Origin: Bordetella holmesii ATCC 51541
GTDB lineage: Bacteria > Pseudomonadota > Gammaproteobacteria > Burkholderiales > Burkholderiaceae_B
Length of the DNA stretch: 64,000 nucleotides
Reading direction: 5' to 3'
NCBI GenBank assembly: GCA_000612485.1
Contig: CP007494.1
Location: forward strand, 124,001-188,000
A program made the translations under genes and the position numbers. A model generated the notes under the pieces. That model ran no database searches, was not told the DNA's origin, and saw only the letters and a program-made list of their open reading frames with translations. Below are positions 38,627 through 48,308 of the stretch, one piece after another. Each line of letters opens with the position of its first letter. Within the stretch, counting starts at the first letter, position 1.

Positions 38627-40900
38627 ATGTCCACGCCCACGCACGACGACCGCCCTGCCGCCTGCTGCTCGCACCGCGATGACGCCCATGCGGCCGGCCA
38701 CCACGAGCATGACCATGGACACACCCACGCTCATGGTCACGAGCATGCCAGCCGCCGCGCAGACTTTCCTGATCCCACGGGATTGCAGGCCGGTGACGGC
38801 CAGGAGCTGTCGCGCCTGCGCATCGGCCAGATGGATTGCCCGACGGAAGAGACGCTGATCCGGAAAAAACTCGGCGGCATGCCGCAAGTGCACGCGCTCG
38901 AGTTCAACCTCATGCAGCGTGTGCTGACGGTCGTGCATGCCGACGGCAGCCGGGATGCCGTCATCGAGGCCATCTCCAGCTTGGGTATGACCCCAGAGCC
39001 GGTCGGAACAACGGCGTCGCCCCAGTCCGCCAAGCACACCGCCTGGCGTTTGCTGGCCGCAGGCGGTATGCTTGCCGCCCTGGCCGAGGCAGCGCATTTC
39101 GCGTCCTTGCCAATCTGGCTGACGGCGCTTCTGGCCGTGGTCTCCATCGCAGCAAGCGGCCTGGGTACCTATCGGAAAGGTTGGATCGCTGTGCGCAACG
39201 GCAATCTCAACATCAACGCCTTGATGAGCATCGCCGTCACGGGCGCGGTGCTCATTGGGCAGTGGCCTGAAGCGGCGATGGTGATGTTTCTTTTCAATGT
39301 GGCCGAGTTGATCGAGGCCCGCGCGCTGGACCGCGCGCGCAATGCCGTGCGCGGTCTGATGGATCTGGCGCCGCAGACCGCCCATCGCCGCAACCCCGAT
39401 GGCAGTTGGAGCGACGTGCCGGCCGCCACGCTGCGAATTGGCGACGCCGTGCGTGTGCGCCCCGGCGAGCGCATCGCCGCCGACGGCACCCTGATCGATG
39501 GCGGCTCCGCCGTGAATCAAGCACCTATCACCGGCGAGAGCCTGCCGGTGGAAAAGACCGTGGGGGACCCGGTATACGCGGGCACCATCAACGCCGACGG
39601 CGGATTCGACTATCGCGTCACGGCCGCGGCCGGAAACACGACCCTGGATCGCATCATCCACGCTGTCGAGCAGGCACAAGGCGCGCGTGCTCCGACACAG
39701 CGCTTTATCGACACATTCTCGCGAGTCTATACCCCCACCGTCGTGGGCCTGGCCGTGCTGGTGGCCGTGGTGCCGCCATTAGCCCTGGGCCACACATGGA
39801 TCGACTCGCTCTACCGAGCGCTGGCGCTGCTTATCATCGCCTGCCCCTGCGCCCTGGTGATTTCCACGCCGGTCAGCGTGGTCAGCGGCCTAACTGCCGC
39901 GGCACGGCGCGGCATTCTCATCAAAGGCGGTGTCTATCTGGAGAACGGCCGGCGTTTACGTTGGCTGGCACTGGACAAGACCGGTACGCTCACACGTGGC
40001 AAGCCGGTGCAGACCGATATGCAGATTCTGCAACCAGCCACGACTGGCGGCCTGTCGCCGCAACGCGTGGCCGCCAGTCTGGCCGCGCGCTCGGATCATC
40101 CCGTCTCGCGCGCGTTGGCGCTCGCCTATACGCCCGCCGATTTCCTGCCCGTGAGCGATTTCAAGGCGCTGGCCGGCCGTGGCGTGGCCGGCCGCATAGA
40201 CGGCACCGATTTCTATCTTGGCAACCGCCGATTGATGCGCGAACTCAACGTGCTCGACGCCGGCGTCGAGGCGCGCATCGATGCGCTGGAAGCGGCCGGC
40301 AAAACCGCCAACGTCCTGACCGACGGCCGCCACGTGCTCGCGCTGGCTGCCGTCGCCGATACGCTCAAACCCACCAGCGCCGAGGCGATCGCGGATCTGC
40401 ACAGCCTGGGCGTGCGCACGCTGATGCTCACGGGCGACAACACCCGTGCCGCGCAGGCCGTGGCCCGCGAAGCCGGTATTGACGAGGTCCACGGCGACAT
40501 GCTGCCTGAGGACAAACTCGCGCGTGTGGAGGCCAAGGCCGGCGGCCCGGGGTTGGTGGGCATGGTGGGCGACGGCATCAACGACGCTCCGGCCCTGGCG
40601 CGCGCCGACATCGGCTTTGCCATGGGTGCGGCAGGCACTGGTACGGCCATCGAAACGGCCGACGTGGCCTTGATGGATGATGACCTGCGCAAAATTGGCA
40701 GCTTCGTGCGCCTGTCGCGTGCGACCCATCGCGTGCTGATGCAGAACATCGTCCTGGCGCTAGGCATCAAGGTGGTGTTTCTGGCGCTGGCCGTCACCGG
40801 CAATGCCACCCTCTGGATGGCAGTCTTTGCGGACGTCGGCGCCAGCCTGCTGGTCGTGGCGAATGGTCTGCGCCTGCTGCGCGCAGCCAGAGCGCGCTGA
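38627..40900 (+). CDS. Heavy-metal (Zn/Cd/Pb) P1B-type ATPase
   Basis: 757 residues from MSTPTHDDRPAACCSHRDDA. A His-rich N terminus (HHEHDHGHTHAHGHEH) precedes an HMA domain with MDCPTEETLIRKKL. Membrane part: CPC in LLIIACPCALVISTPVSVV; actuator PITGESLPVEK; phosphorylation DKTGTLTRGKP; nucleotide-binding SDHPVSRAL; hinge GMVGDGINDAPALARADIGF. It exports Zn2+, Cd2+ or Pb2+ from the cytoplasm. Under divergent MerR-type control. The natural N-terminal stretch from 38570 is not needed. Intact. Confidence 0.94.
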   Translation: MSTPTHDDRPAACCSHRDDAHAAGHHEHDHGHTHAHGHEHASRRADFPDPTGLQAGDGQELSRLRIGQMDCPTEETLIRKKLGGMPQVHALEFNLMQRVLTVVHADGSRDAVIEAISSLGMTPEPVGTTASPQSAKHTAWRLLAAGGMLAALAEAAHFASLPIWLTALLAVVSIAASGLGTYRKGWIAVRNGNLNINALMSIAVTGAVLIGQWPEAAMVMFLFNVAELIEARALDRARNAVRGLMDLAPQTAHRRNPDGSWSDVPAATLRIGDAVRVRPGERIAADGTLIDGGSAVNQAPITGESLPVEKTVGDPVYAGTINADGGFDYRVTAAAGNTTLDRIIHAVEQAQGARAPTQRFIDTFSRVYTPTVVGLAVLVAVVPPLALGHTWIDSLYRALALLIIACPCALVISTPVSVVSGLTAAARRGILIKGGVYLENGRRLRWLALDKTGTLTRGKPVQTDMQILQPATTGGLSPQRVAASLAARSDHPVSRALALAYTPADFLPVSDFKALAGRGVAGRIDGTDFYLGNRRLMRELNVLDAGVEARIDALEAAGKTANVLTDGRHVLALAAVADTLKPTSAEAIADLHSLGVRTLMLTGDNTRAAQAVAREAGIDEVHGDMLPEDKLARVEAKAGGPGLVGMVGDGINDAPALARADIGFAMGAAGTGTAIETADVALMDDDLRKIGSFVRLSRATHRVLMQNIVLALGIKVVFLALAVTGNATLWMAVFADVGASLLVVANGLRLLRAARAR

Positions 40901-41055
40901 CCGCCGATACATCACGCGCAGCAGCGCGAGCGGCGTTCATGTTTTGTCGCGAATGGAAAAGCCATCACATCAGGTTTCTTTCCTCTCCTATTAGAGTGCA
41001 GGCTGAGGCCGGCCTGCCCGGCCGCAGCCACCACTACCAACGAGGAAAGAGGACA

Positions 41056-41829
41056 ATGACGCCCACCAAACGTGCTTTGCTCTGGACCGTCGCGACCGGC
41101 ACGCTGACACTGGCTGGCTGCGCGAACCTGCAGAACATGGATACCAATAGCCTCATGGGCGCAGGCGGCAACGTCGCACGCGCCGTCAGTCTGTCGGATG
41201 CCGACATCGTGCAACTGTCAGACGCCGCCTGCAAGGAAAGCGATGCGCAATCGAAGATCGCCCCGGCAGGCAGCAACTACGCCAAGCGGCTCGACACGAT
41301 CATGGCCGGCTTCGGCGGCATGGACCTCAACGGCCAGAAGATCAACTACAAGGTCTATCAGACCGACGAAGTCAATGCCTGGGCCATGGGGAATGGCTGC
41401 GTACGCGTCTACACCGGCTTGATGGACAAGATGAATGACGACGAACTGCGCGGCGTCATCGGCCATGAGATGGGCCACGTCGCTCTGGGCCACACGAGAA
41501 AAGCCATGCAGACCGCGTACGCGGTAAGCGCGGCGCGAACCGCCGCCGGCGCAGCCGGCAACAGCGCAATCAGTGCGCTTTCCGCTTCGCAAATGGGGGA
41601 GCTCACGGAAAAATTCATCAACGCCCAGTTTTCGCAGGCGCAAGAGTCTGCCGCCGACGACTATTCTTTCGACCTGCTGACTAAGAAGAAGATGAACCGC
41701 CAAGGGTTGGTGACGGCATTTGAAAAACTCGCCGAACTCGATGGCGGCCAGAGCGGCCTGTTGAGCTCCCATCCGTCATCCCCCGCCCGGGCCAAGCATA
41801 TTCAACAACGCATCGACAGCGGGAAATGA
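41056..41829 (+). CDS. M48-family metalloprotease, lipoprotein (LoiP/YcaL-like)
   Basis: 257 residues. Lipoprotein signal with lipobox LAGC (Cys about residue 22: LWTVATGTLTLAGCANLQNM). Zinc site HEMGH in GVIGHEMGHVALGHTRK with the third ligand Glu in SQAQESAADDYSFDLL. Ends with SHPSSPARAKHIQQRIDSGK as in family members. Periplasmic quality-control protease anchored in a membrane. Start supported by AGAGGA upstream. Intact. Confidence 0.9.
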   Translation: MTPTKRALLWTVATGTLTLAGCANLQNMDTNSLMGAGGNVARAVSLSDADIVQLSDAACKESDAQSKIAPAGSNYAKRLDTIMAGFGGMDLNGQKINYKVYQTDEVNAWAMGNGCVRVYTGLMDKMNDDELRGVIGHEMGHVALGHTRKAMQTAYAVSAARTAAGAAGNSAISALSASQMGELTEKFINAQFSQAQESAADDYSFDLLTKKKMNRQGLVTAFEKLAELDGGQSGLLSSHPSSPARAKHIQQRIDSGK

Positions 41830-41841
41830 CGCCGGCACCGG

Positions 41842-42747
41842 TCAGGCTGAGGCCGGCGGCATGACCTGGCCGATGGAACGCGGATCGCGCGGCAGCCAGC
41901 GCGATGCCTCGACCTGCGCGATGAAGTCCAGCACCGCCCGATTAAATGCCGCGGGTTCCTCGAGGTTGATGGTATGGCCGGTTTTGGCCAGCACCAGCAG
42001 CCCGCTTGCAGGCAGGATCCGCTTCAGAAACAGCGAGGCCTGCAGACTGTGGTCATCCTCGTCGCCGGCAATGATGAGCGCCGGCACCCGCAGGTCCGCC
42101 AACGACTCACCCATGGTATCGAGCGCAGGTCGGCGCGCCTGCACCCCGCGCAGGGTCAGGGCAGCGCCACGGGCGTCGTGTTCGGCCAGCGCATCGGCGA
42201 ACTCCTGCCAGCCGCGGGCATCCTTGTCCAGAAACGGTATACGGGCAGCCCCCCGTGCGTACATGGGGCCATAGACCGCACTGCCAAGCGTCTCGAATTG
42301 CGCGGCTGCTGCCTGCGAAGCCGCCTGAAACGCCTGCCTGTCCGCCCCCATGGCGCCATACCCCGCGCCGGCGATGGTCAACGACCTCGCCCGCTCGGGA
42401 AAAGCCAGGCCGAAGTGCAGCGTGGCAAATCCGCCCATCGACAGCCCCACGATATGGGCCTGCTCGACGCCGGCATCATCCAGCACCGCGGCCATGTCGC
42501 GCACCGCGCGTGCCTGCGAATAGGCGTCGGCTGCCTCGGGAACGTCGGAAGGCGGATAGCCGCGCGCGTTGAAAACAATGCAACGATGGCGGCGGGCAAA
42601 CGCCCGCAGTTGCGGCTCCCAACTGCGCATGTCGCCGGCGAACTCGTGCACGAAGAGAACGGCCGGGCCCTCACCCAGGCTCGCGTAGCTCAGCCGCACC
42701 CCATCGTCGGTCAGTGCCTGGGGCAAGGGGTTCTCCTGGCGGCTCAT
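41842..42747 (-). CDS. Alpha/beta hydrolase
   Basis: 301 residues from MSRQENPLPQALTDDG. Ser nucleophile in IVGLSMGGFATLHFGLAFPE, oxyanion stretch VLFVHEFAGDMRSWEPQL (HEFAG instead of the common HGxxG), Asp in ALIIAGDEDDHS, His in LAKTGHTINLEEP. Last gene of the nine-gene operon; its ATG overlaps the preceding stop (ATGA). It could act like RutD or an ester hydrolase; the substrate is unknown. Confidence 0.87.
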   Translation of the reverse strand: MSRQENPLPQALTDDGVRLSYASLGEGPAVLFVHEFAGDMRSWEPQLRAFARRHRCIVFNARGYPPSDVPEAADAYSQARAVRDMAAVLDDAGVEQAHIVGLSMGGFATLHFGLAFPERARSLTIAGAGYGAMGADRQAFQAASQAAAAQFETLGSAVYGPMYARGAARIPFLDKDARGWQEFADALAEHDARGAALTLRGVQARRPALDTMGESLADLRVPALIIAGDEDDHSLQASLFLKRILPASGLLVLAKTGHTINLEEPAAFNRAVLDFIAQVEASRWLPRDPRSIGQVMPPASA

Positions 42748-43616
42748 GGTGCCGGATACTGGCTGGTGAACCAATCCGCGATCTGGCTGCCGGTCATGAA
42801 GACGACGTCCGGATGCTGGATCAGCAGATCCAGCATCCGCTCGAAGTCGCCGAACCGGTGCGGCACCCCCATCAGATGCGGATGCAGCCCCAGCGCCAGC
42901 ACTCTGGGGCTGCTCGGGACCTCTTTGCCGAACACCTCCAGCGTACGTGTCAGGCGCAAGAGGAACTCGGGCGTGGAGTGCTTCTCTACGGCATAGATCA
43001 CCGAGTCATTGAGCTCGAGGTTATAGGGCATCTGGATCAACCTGCCCTGTTGCACCCGCATCCAGTTGGGCAGATCATCGACGACCCAGTCGCAGACATA
43101 GTCCACGCCGGCCTCGGCCAGGATATCTGGCGTATCGAGCGTCTCGCGCAGGCCAGGACTCAACCAGCCGCGCGGTCGGCTGCCGGTGAAAGCACGCAGC
43201 TTCTCCAGGCAGGCTTCGATGAGTTCGCGCTCGCCGTCGCCGTGGTTGAGCGATTGTTGATGCATGCCGTGCCCGATGAACTCCCAGCCGGCTCGCAGCA
43301 TGGCCTGCGCGGCGCGCGGATAGGCGTCGATGACGCTGGCATTACAGCTCGTCGACGCGGGCAGCCCGCGCGACCCGATGGCCTCCAGCATCCGGACCAG
43401 GCCGGCGCGCATGCCGTAATCGGCCCAGCTGAAATTCGGCACGTCGGGTACCGTCTCGCGGCCGTGCGGCGGCGTGATGATCGTGCGCGGCATGGCCTGG
43501 TCGAAACGCCAGTTCTCGACGTTGATGACCAAGTGCACCATGATGCGGCCGCCCGGCGGCGGCTCGCAGGCCGGGCGGTCTTGTGGAAAGGCATGGGCAA
43601 TACGCGGATTGGACAT
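42744..43616 (-). CDS. Polysaccharide-deacetylase-fold protein (PuuE/allantoinase-like)
   Basis: 290 residues from MSNPRIAHAFPQDRPA. NodB-type TIM-like barrel: VHLVINVENWRFDQAM, PASTSCNASVIDAYPRAAQA, metal-type FIGHGMHQQSLNHGD, and RPRGWLSPGLRETLDTPDIL, which is typical of the PuuE-type allantoinases and cyclic-amide hydrolases rather than of glycan deacetylases. No signal peptide, so cytoplasmic. Probably opens a cyclic amide or removes an acyl group. Intact; coupled to the hydrolase by ATGA. Confidence 0.85.
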   Translation of the reverse strand: MSNPRIAHAFPQDRPACEPPPGGRIMVHLVINVENWRFDQAMPRTIITPPHGRETVPDVPNFSWADYGMRAGLVRMLEAIGSRGLPASTSCNASVIDAYPRAAQAMLRAGWEFIGHGMHQQSLNHGDGERELIEACLEKLRAFTGSRPRGWLSPGLRETLDTPDILAEAGVDYVCDWVVDDLPNWMRVQQGRLIQMPYNLELNDSVIYAVEKHSTPEFLLRLTRTLEVFGKEVPSSPRVLALGLHPHLMGVPHRFGDFERMLDLLIQHPDVVFMTGSQIADWFTSQYPAP

Positions 43617-43630
43617 GTGAGATTCCGGAG

Positions 43631-44380
<750 letters not shown>

Positions 44381-44387
44381 GACACCC

Positions 44388-45233
44388 TCAATGATTCTGG
44401 AGCATGCGCCAGGCCAGGACGCGATGTTCGATGACTACCAGCAGGCGGTCGCTCAGAAAGCCCATCAACCCGATGGAAGCCATGTCGGCCAGCACGATAT
44501 CCATGCGGCCGACGTAATAGGCATCCCACAGCACATAACCCAACCCTGACTTGACCGCCACCATCTCGGAGACGATAACGGCCGTCCAGGAAATACCCAG
44601 GCCAATACGCAGTCCCGTGAAAATCGAGGGCATGGCCGCCGGGAGCACCACCCGGCGCAGCATCTGCCCGGGCGAGGCCCCCATCATGCTGGCCGCGCGC
44701 ACCAGATTACGGTCCACATCGCGCGCGCCCTGGGTGGTGTTGACCACGATGGCGTAGAAGCCGCCCAGAAAGATCAGGAAGATGGACCCCATATCGCGGA
44801 TGCCGAACAACGCGATCGAAAATGGCAACCACGCCGTGATCGGAATGGGCCTCAGGCCCTGGATCAACGGATCCAGCATCCGCGAAGCCAGTCGGCTCCA
44901 ACCAATGGCCAGGCCAAGCGGAATGGCGGCCAGCATCGCCAGCACAAAGCCTTGCGCAACCCGCAAGGTTGAGTACTGCACGTTGCTCACCCAGGTCCCC
45001 TGATACGGGTTCAGGCCCATGCCGGGGTTGCCAAAAGCCCAGGCATACCAGGCCTTGGCGACGTCGACCGGCGTGGGCAGGACCCCAGCCATGTTCGCGG
45101 ACTGGCCTGCCCACTGCCAGATCGCCAGGATGAGCAGGGGCACTACAAGCGCGGTAGCCGTGCGCCGCCAAACCGCGCCGCACACGCCCATGCGCGGCGC
45201 GCCGGCCGGCTGCTTGAGGATGGAAGAGTTCAT
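44388..45233 (-). CDS. ABC transporter permease, NitT/TauT family
   Basis: 281 residues, intact, about six membrane helices. The EAA loop is seen as LVRAASMMGASPGQMLRRVV followed by PAAMPSIFTGLRIGLGISWT. N-terminal part LVVPLLILAIWQWAGQSAN. It starts MNSSILKQPAGAPRMG, 18 bases after the binding-protein stop. Middle gene of the importer. Confidence 0.92.
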   Translation of the reverse strand: MNSSILKQPAGAPRMGVCGAVWRRTATALVVPLLILAIWQWAGQSANMAGVLPTPVDVAKAWYAWAFGNPGMGLNPYQGTWVSNVQYSTLRVAQGFVLAMLAAIPLGLAIGWSRLASRMLDPLIQGLRPIPITAWLPFSIALFGIRDMGSIFLIFLGGFYAIVVNTTQGARDVDRNLVRAASMMGASPGQMLRRVVLPAAMPSIFTGLRIGLGISWTAVIVSEMVAVKSGLGYVLWDAYYVGRMDIVLADMASIGLMGFLSDRLLVVIEHRVLAWRMLQNH

Positions 45234-45251
45234 GACTGGCTCCTGTGGCGA

Positions 45252-46229
45252 CTACTGGACCTCGCGCATCAGCGTCGGATCCCAGACCTTGCTGATCTGA
45301 CCGCTGACGTCCTTGGGGATCACGCCCAAGTCATGGAAGGTCTTGGCCTGACGCTGCAACTGACCAAGATCGAGAACGCCACCCAGCTTGATAAGCTTGG
45401 CCGACTCGCGGGTGACGGGCAAAGGCAGGTTGGTGTATTTGGCATAGGCCTCGGCAAAGGCTTCCGGATCCTTGGCGAGTTTCTCTTCGGCCTGCTTATA
45501 GGCCCACAGGAAGCACTTGACCGCTTCACGCTTGCTGGTCAGGGCATCGCGTGTGGCGGCCAACAGCCCGAGCTCCGCCCCCACGGCCTTGGACTGGCTG
45601 TATTCCAAGTTGTTGGCAAAAAAGGCTGTGCCATTGGCTACCAACTGCGACTCGAACGGCTCCCACAACGCTACGGCGTCGACGTCACCACGTTGCAGCG
45701 CTTGAACGAAAGCCGTGCCGCCACCCTGGATATTGACGGCCGTGAAGCTGTTGTAAGGAATACCTTTCTCGGCCAGGGTGGCAGCCCACTGGAACCACAC
45801 GGCAGACCCCGGCGCGATGCCGACGCGCTTGCCGGCCAAGTCCTTCCAGTCGTCCATCTTCACGCCTTTGCGCGTGACCAGGTGCTTGGGCGATGACGCC
45901 ACGCCGGACAGGCCGACGATTTTCTCGCTGCCCTGAGCCAGCGCGATGGCCAGATCGGCCGGCCCGATGCCGGAGACGTCGAGCGACCCGGAAAGCAGCG
46001 CCGTGCGCGCGTCAGCGTAACGCACGAACTCGACCGGATTGACCTCCACGTTGCAGGCCTTGAGCGGCTCGGCGATGAAGATCATGGGCGACAGGTGCCC
46101 GACCTTCACGTAACCCACATTGAGCGTCTGTTTCTGCGGTGCGGGGGCCGGCTGAGGACCCACCGCGGCGGCCAGGCTGGCAAACCCGCTTAAGAAGACC
46201 GCAATCGCGGTCCGGCAAAACGTTTTCAT
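45252..46229 (-). CDS. ABC transporter substrate-binding protein, NitT/TauT (SsuA/THI5-like)
   Basis: 325 residues from MKTFCRTAIAVFLSGFASLA (signal peptide, cut near AAAVGPQP). NMT1/THI5-like binding fold: LNVGYVKVGHLSPMIFIAEP, DARTALLSGSLDVSGIGPAD, GKRVGIAPGSAVWFQWAATL and GDVDAVALWEPFESQLVANG. Periplasmic. Preceded by a 70-base gap from the enoyl-CoA hydratase gene, the largest gap in the operon, which could hold a second promoter. Ligand unknown; the neighbouring amidase and PuuE-like genes suggest an amide or ureide. Confidence 0.9.
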   Translation of the reverse strand: MKTFCRTAIAVFLSGFASLAAAVGPQPAPAPQKQTLNVGYVKVGHLSPMIFIAEPLKACNVEVNPVEFVRYADARTALLSGSLDVSGIGPADLAIALAQGSEKIVGLSGVASSPKHLVTRKGVKMDDWKDLAGKRVGIAPGSAVWFQWAATLAEKGIPYNSFTAVNIQGGGTAFVQALQRGDVDAVALWEPFESQLVANGTAFFANNLEYSQSKAVGAELGLLAATRDALTSKREAVKCFLWAYKQAEEKLAKDPEAFAEAYAKYTNLPLPVTRESAKLIKLGGVLDLGQLQRQAKTFHDLGVIPKDVSGQISKVWDPTLMREVQ

Positions 46230-46299
46230 GCATTTCCCCTTGTGCTGAAAGTCGGCGGCCGATGAAGACTGCGCGGCCCTGGCTGATGAAGGCGTTGTT

Positions 46300-47090
46300 C
46301 TACCGCCCTTTGAAAACCGGCGGCCGCCTCTCGCGAAAGGCAGCCTGCCCCTCGCGATAATCGGCGCTGCCAAAACACTGCTGTACTGCCTGTTCTACCT
46401 CGCTGGCCGCTGGCTCGGCATTGAGCAGATGACGCAAGGCCAGCCGCGCGGCGTACATGGTGAGCGGCGCATTACCCGCCACGGCCTCGATCCGAGACTG
46501 CGTTTCGCCAGCAAATGCGCTGTCTGCGAACATCTCGTGGACCAGGCCTATCCTTGCGGCCTCCCCCCATCGAAGGTGCGCGCCGTCAGAAACAGATCCA
46601 TGGTCCGCGCCGCGCCCAGCATGTCCCGCATGCGCTTGACCCCGTCGAGCGCGTAACCCAGCCCCAGGCGCGCGGCCGCCATCCGGAACCGCGCTGAGGC
46701 ATTGCAATAGCGCAGATCGCAGGCCAACGCCAGCGCCATCCCGCCACCCATGCAGATGCCCTGGATCACCGCAATCGTCGGGATACGGCTGTCGGCCAAC
46801 GCGTTCTGCGCGGCACTTACAGCCTGGTCATAGCGCGCCACCTGGGCCGGATCATTGCGCTGCTGGCCAAACTCGGAGATATCCGCCCCGGATACAAAAG
46901 CCCGGTCGCCCTCGCCGTGCAGCACGATCGCGCGCAGCGTCTCATCGGCCTGCGCCTCGCGCACTGCCGTGTGAAGCGCCTGCCACATGCTCAAGGACAT
47001 GGCATTGAACCTCGCCGGGTTGCAGATGCGCACGCGCAGCACCCCGCCCTGCCTGTCGGCCACAATGCGGCCAGGAGGATATTCATTCAT
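46300..47090 (-). pseudogene. Enoyl-CoA hydratase/isomerase, one frameshift
   Basis: From MNEYPPGRIVADRQGGVLRV. Crotonase fold: FNAMSLSMWQALHTAVREAQ, oxyanion holes HGEGDRAFVSGADISEFG and VIQGICMGGGMALALACDLR. At 46563-46568 six C (top strand) break the frame; a seventh would give TFDGGEAARIGLVHEMFA, which then reads on to REGQAAFRERRPPVFKGR. If repaired, about 263 residues. Acts on a CoA thioester, fitting the adjacent CoA-transferase. As read, the protein lacks its C-terminal trimerisation helices. Confidence 0.86.
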
Positions 47091-47103
47091 GGTGCGCTCC
47101 ATC

Positions 47104-48300
47104 TCAGACAACGCCCGTGTCATGCAGTCGGCGAATATCCTGCTCTTCGTAGCCGGCTTCGCGCAAGACTTCATCCGTGTGCTCCCCCCACCCCGGCGCG
47201 GTGCGCTCGATGTCCGCAGGCGTGCGCTCCAGCGTCACCGGCTGAGTGATGAACGTGCGCTCTCCCCCCTGCCAGGCCTGGCAGGGGCGCGCCACGTCAA
47301 GATGGCGCACCTGGGCATCCTCGAACATCTGCGGCACGTTGTAGACCGGCCCGGCGGGCACGCCCGCGGCATTAAGCACGTCAACCCAGTAGGCGACAGA
47401 CTCGCGCTCGAAGACCGCCTGAATCTCCGTGTTGAGCCGCTGACGATGGCGCACCCGCAGCTTTTCGGTCTGAAACTCGGGGTCGGCCAGCCAGTCCTGG
47501 CGGCCCAGAGCCTGACAGAAGCGCTTCCAGTTGCCCTCGCCCGAGGCCCCCAGATTGAACGCCCCGTCCTGCGCTTGAAACAAGCCCATGGGGCTGCTGG
47601 TAGGGTGATCATTGCCCTCCTGCACCGGCACGTCGCCATCGTTGAGGTAGCGCGCGCCCTGGAAATCCATCATGGCGATCTGCGCATGCAGCAGCGAGGC
47701 ATGCACCCACTGCCCCTCGCCGGAAACCTCGCGTTCGAGCAAGGCGGTCAGAATACCGATGGCCGTGTAAAGACCCGTACTGGAGTCCGCCACGGCCAGG
47801 CCGGCGCGCACGGGCCCCTGCCCCGGCAGACCGGTCACCGACATCAGGCCGCCCATGCCCTGCACGATCTGGTCAAAACCCGGCCGGCCCGCGTAAGGGC
47901 CCGTCTGCCCGAAACCCGAAATGCTGGCCAGAATGATGCGCGGGTTCAGCGCGCGCAATGAAGCGTAGTCCACGCCCAGCCGCGCCTTGACATCGGGGCG
48001 CCAGTTTTCGACCACCACGTCCGCTCCCGCCACCAGGCGGCGAAAGACTTCCAGCCCCTCGGGCTTTTTGAGATTCAGCGTCAGGGAGCGTTTGTTGCGA
48101 TTCAGATTCTGAAAGTCCCCGCTCCAGCGGTCGGCGGCGAACATGGCTTCGTTGGGGTCGACGCCCGGCGGCGGTTCGATGCGGATCACATCCGCGCCGA
48201 AATCTGCCAGCATGCGCACGCAGGTCGGGCCCGCACGCACCCGGGACAGATCCAGGACGCGGAAGCGGCGCAGGGCTGGCGAAGCGGAAAGCGAAGGCAT
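47104..48300 (-). CDS. CaiB/BaiF (class III) CoA-transferase
   Basis: 398 residues from MPSLSASPALRRFRVLDLSR, intact. Family motifs: LADFGADVIRIEPPPGVDPN, NKRSLTLNLKKPEG, ASISGFGQTGPYAGRPGFDQ (the catalytic Asp is in GFDQIVQG) and the C-terminal APGWGEHTDEVLREAGYEEQ. It transfers CoA to a carboxylic acid. 13 bases before the enoyl-CoA hydratase gene and eight after the amidase gene. Probably activates the acid released by the amidase or hydrolase. Confidence 0.92.
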   Translation of the reverse strand: MPSLSASPALRRFRVLDLSRVRAGPTCVRMLADFGADVIRIEPPPGVDPNEAMFAADRWSGDFQNLNRNKRSLTLNLKKPEGLEVFRRLVAGADVVVENWRPDVKARLGVDYASLRALNPRIILASISGFGQTGPYAGRPGFDQIVQGMGGLMSVTGLPGQGPVRAGLAVADSSTGLYTAIGILTALLEREVSGEGQWVHASLLHAQIAMMDFQGARYLNDGDVPVQEGNDHPTSSPMGLFQAQDGAFNLGASGEGNWKRFCQALGRQDWLADPEFQTEKLRVRHRQRLNTEIQAVFERESVAYWVDVLNAAGVPAGPVYNVPQMFEDAQVRHLDVARPCQAWQGGERTFITQPVTLERTPADIERTAPGWGEHTDEVLREAGYEEQDIRRLHDTGVV

Positions 48301-48308
48301 GATGCGAT

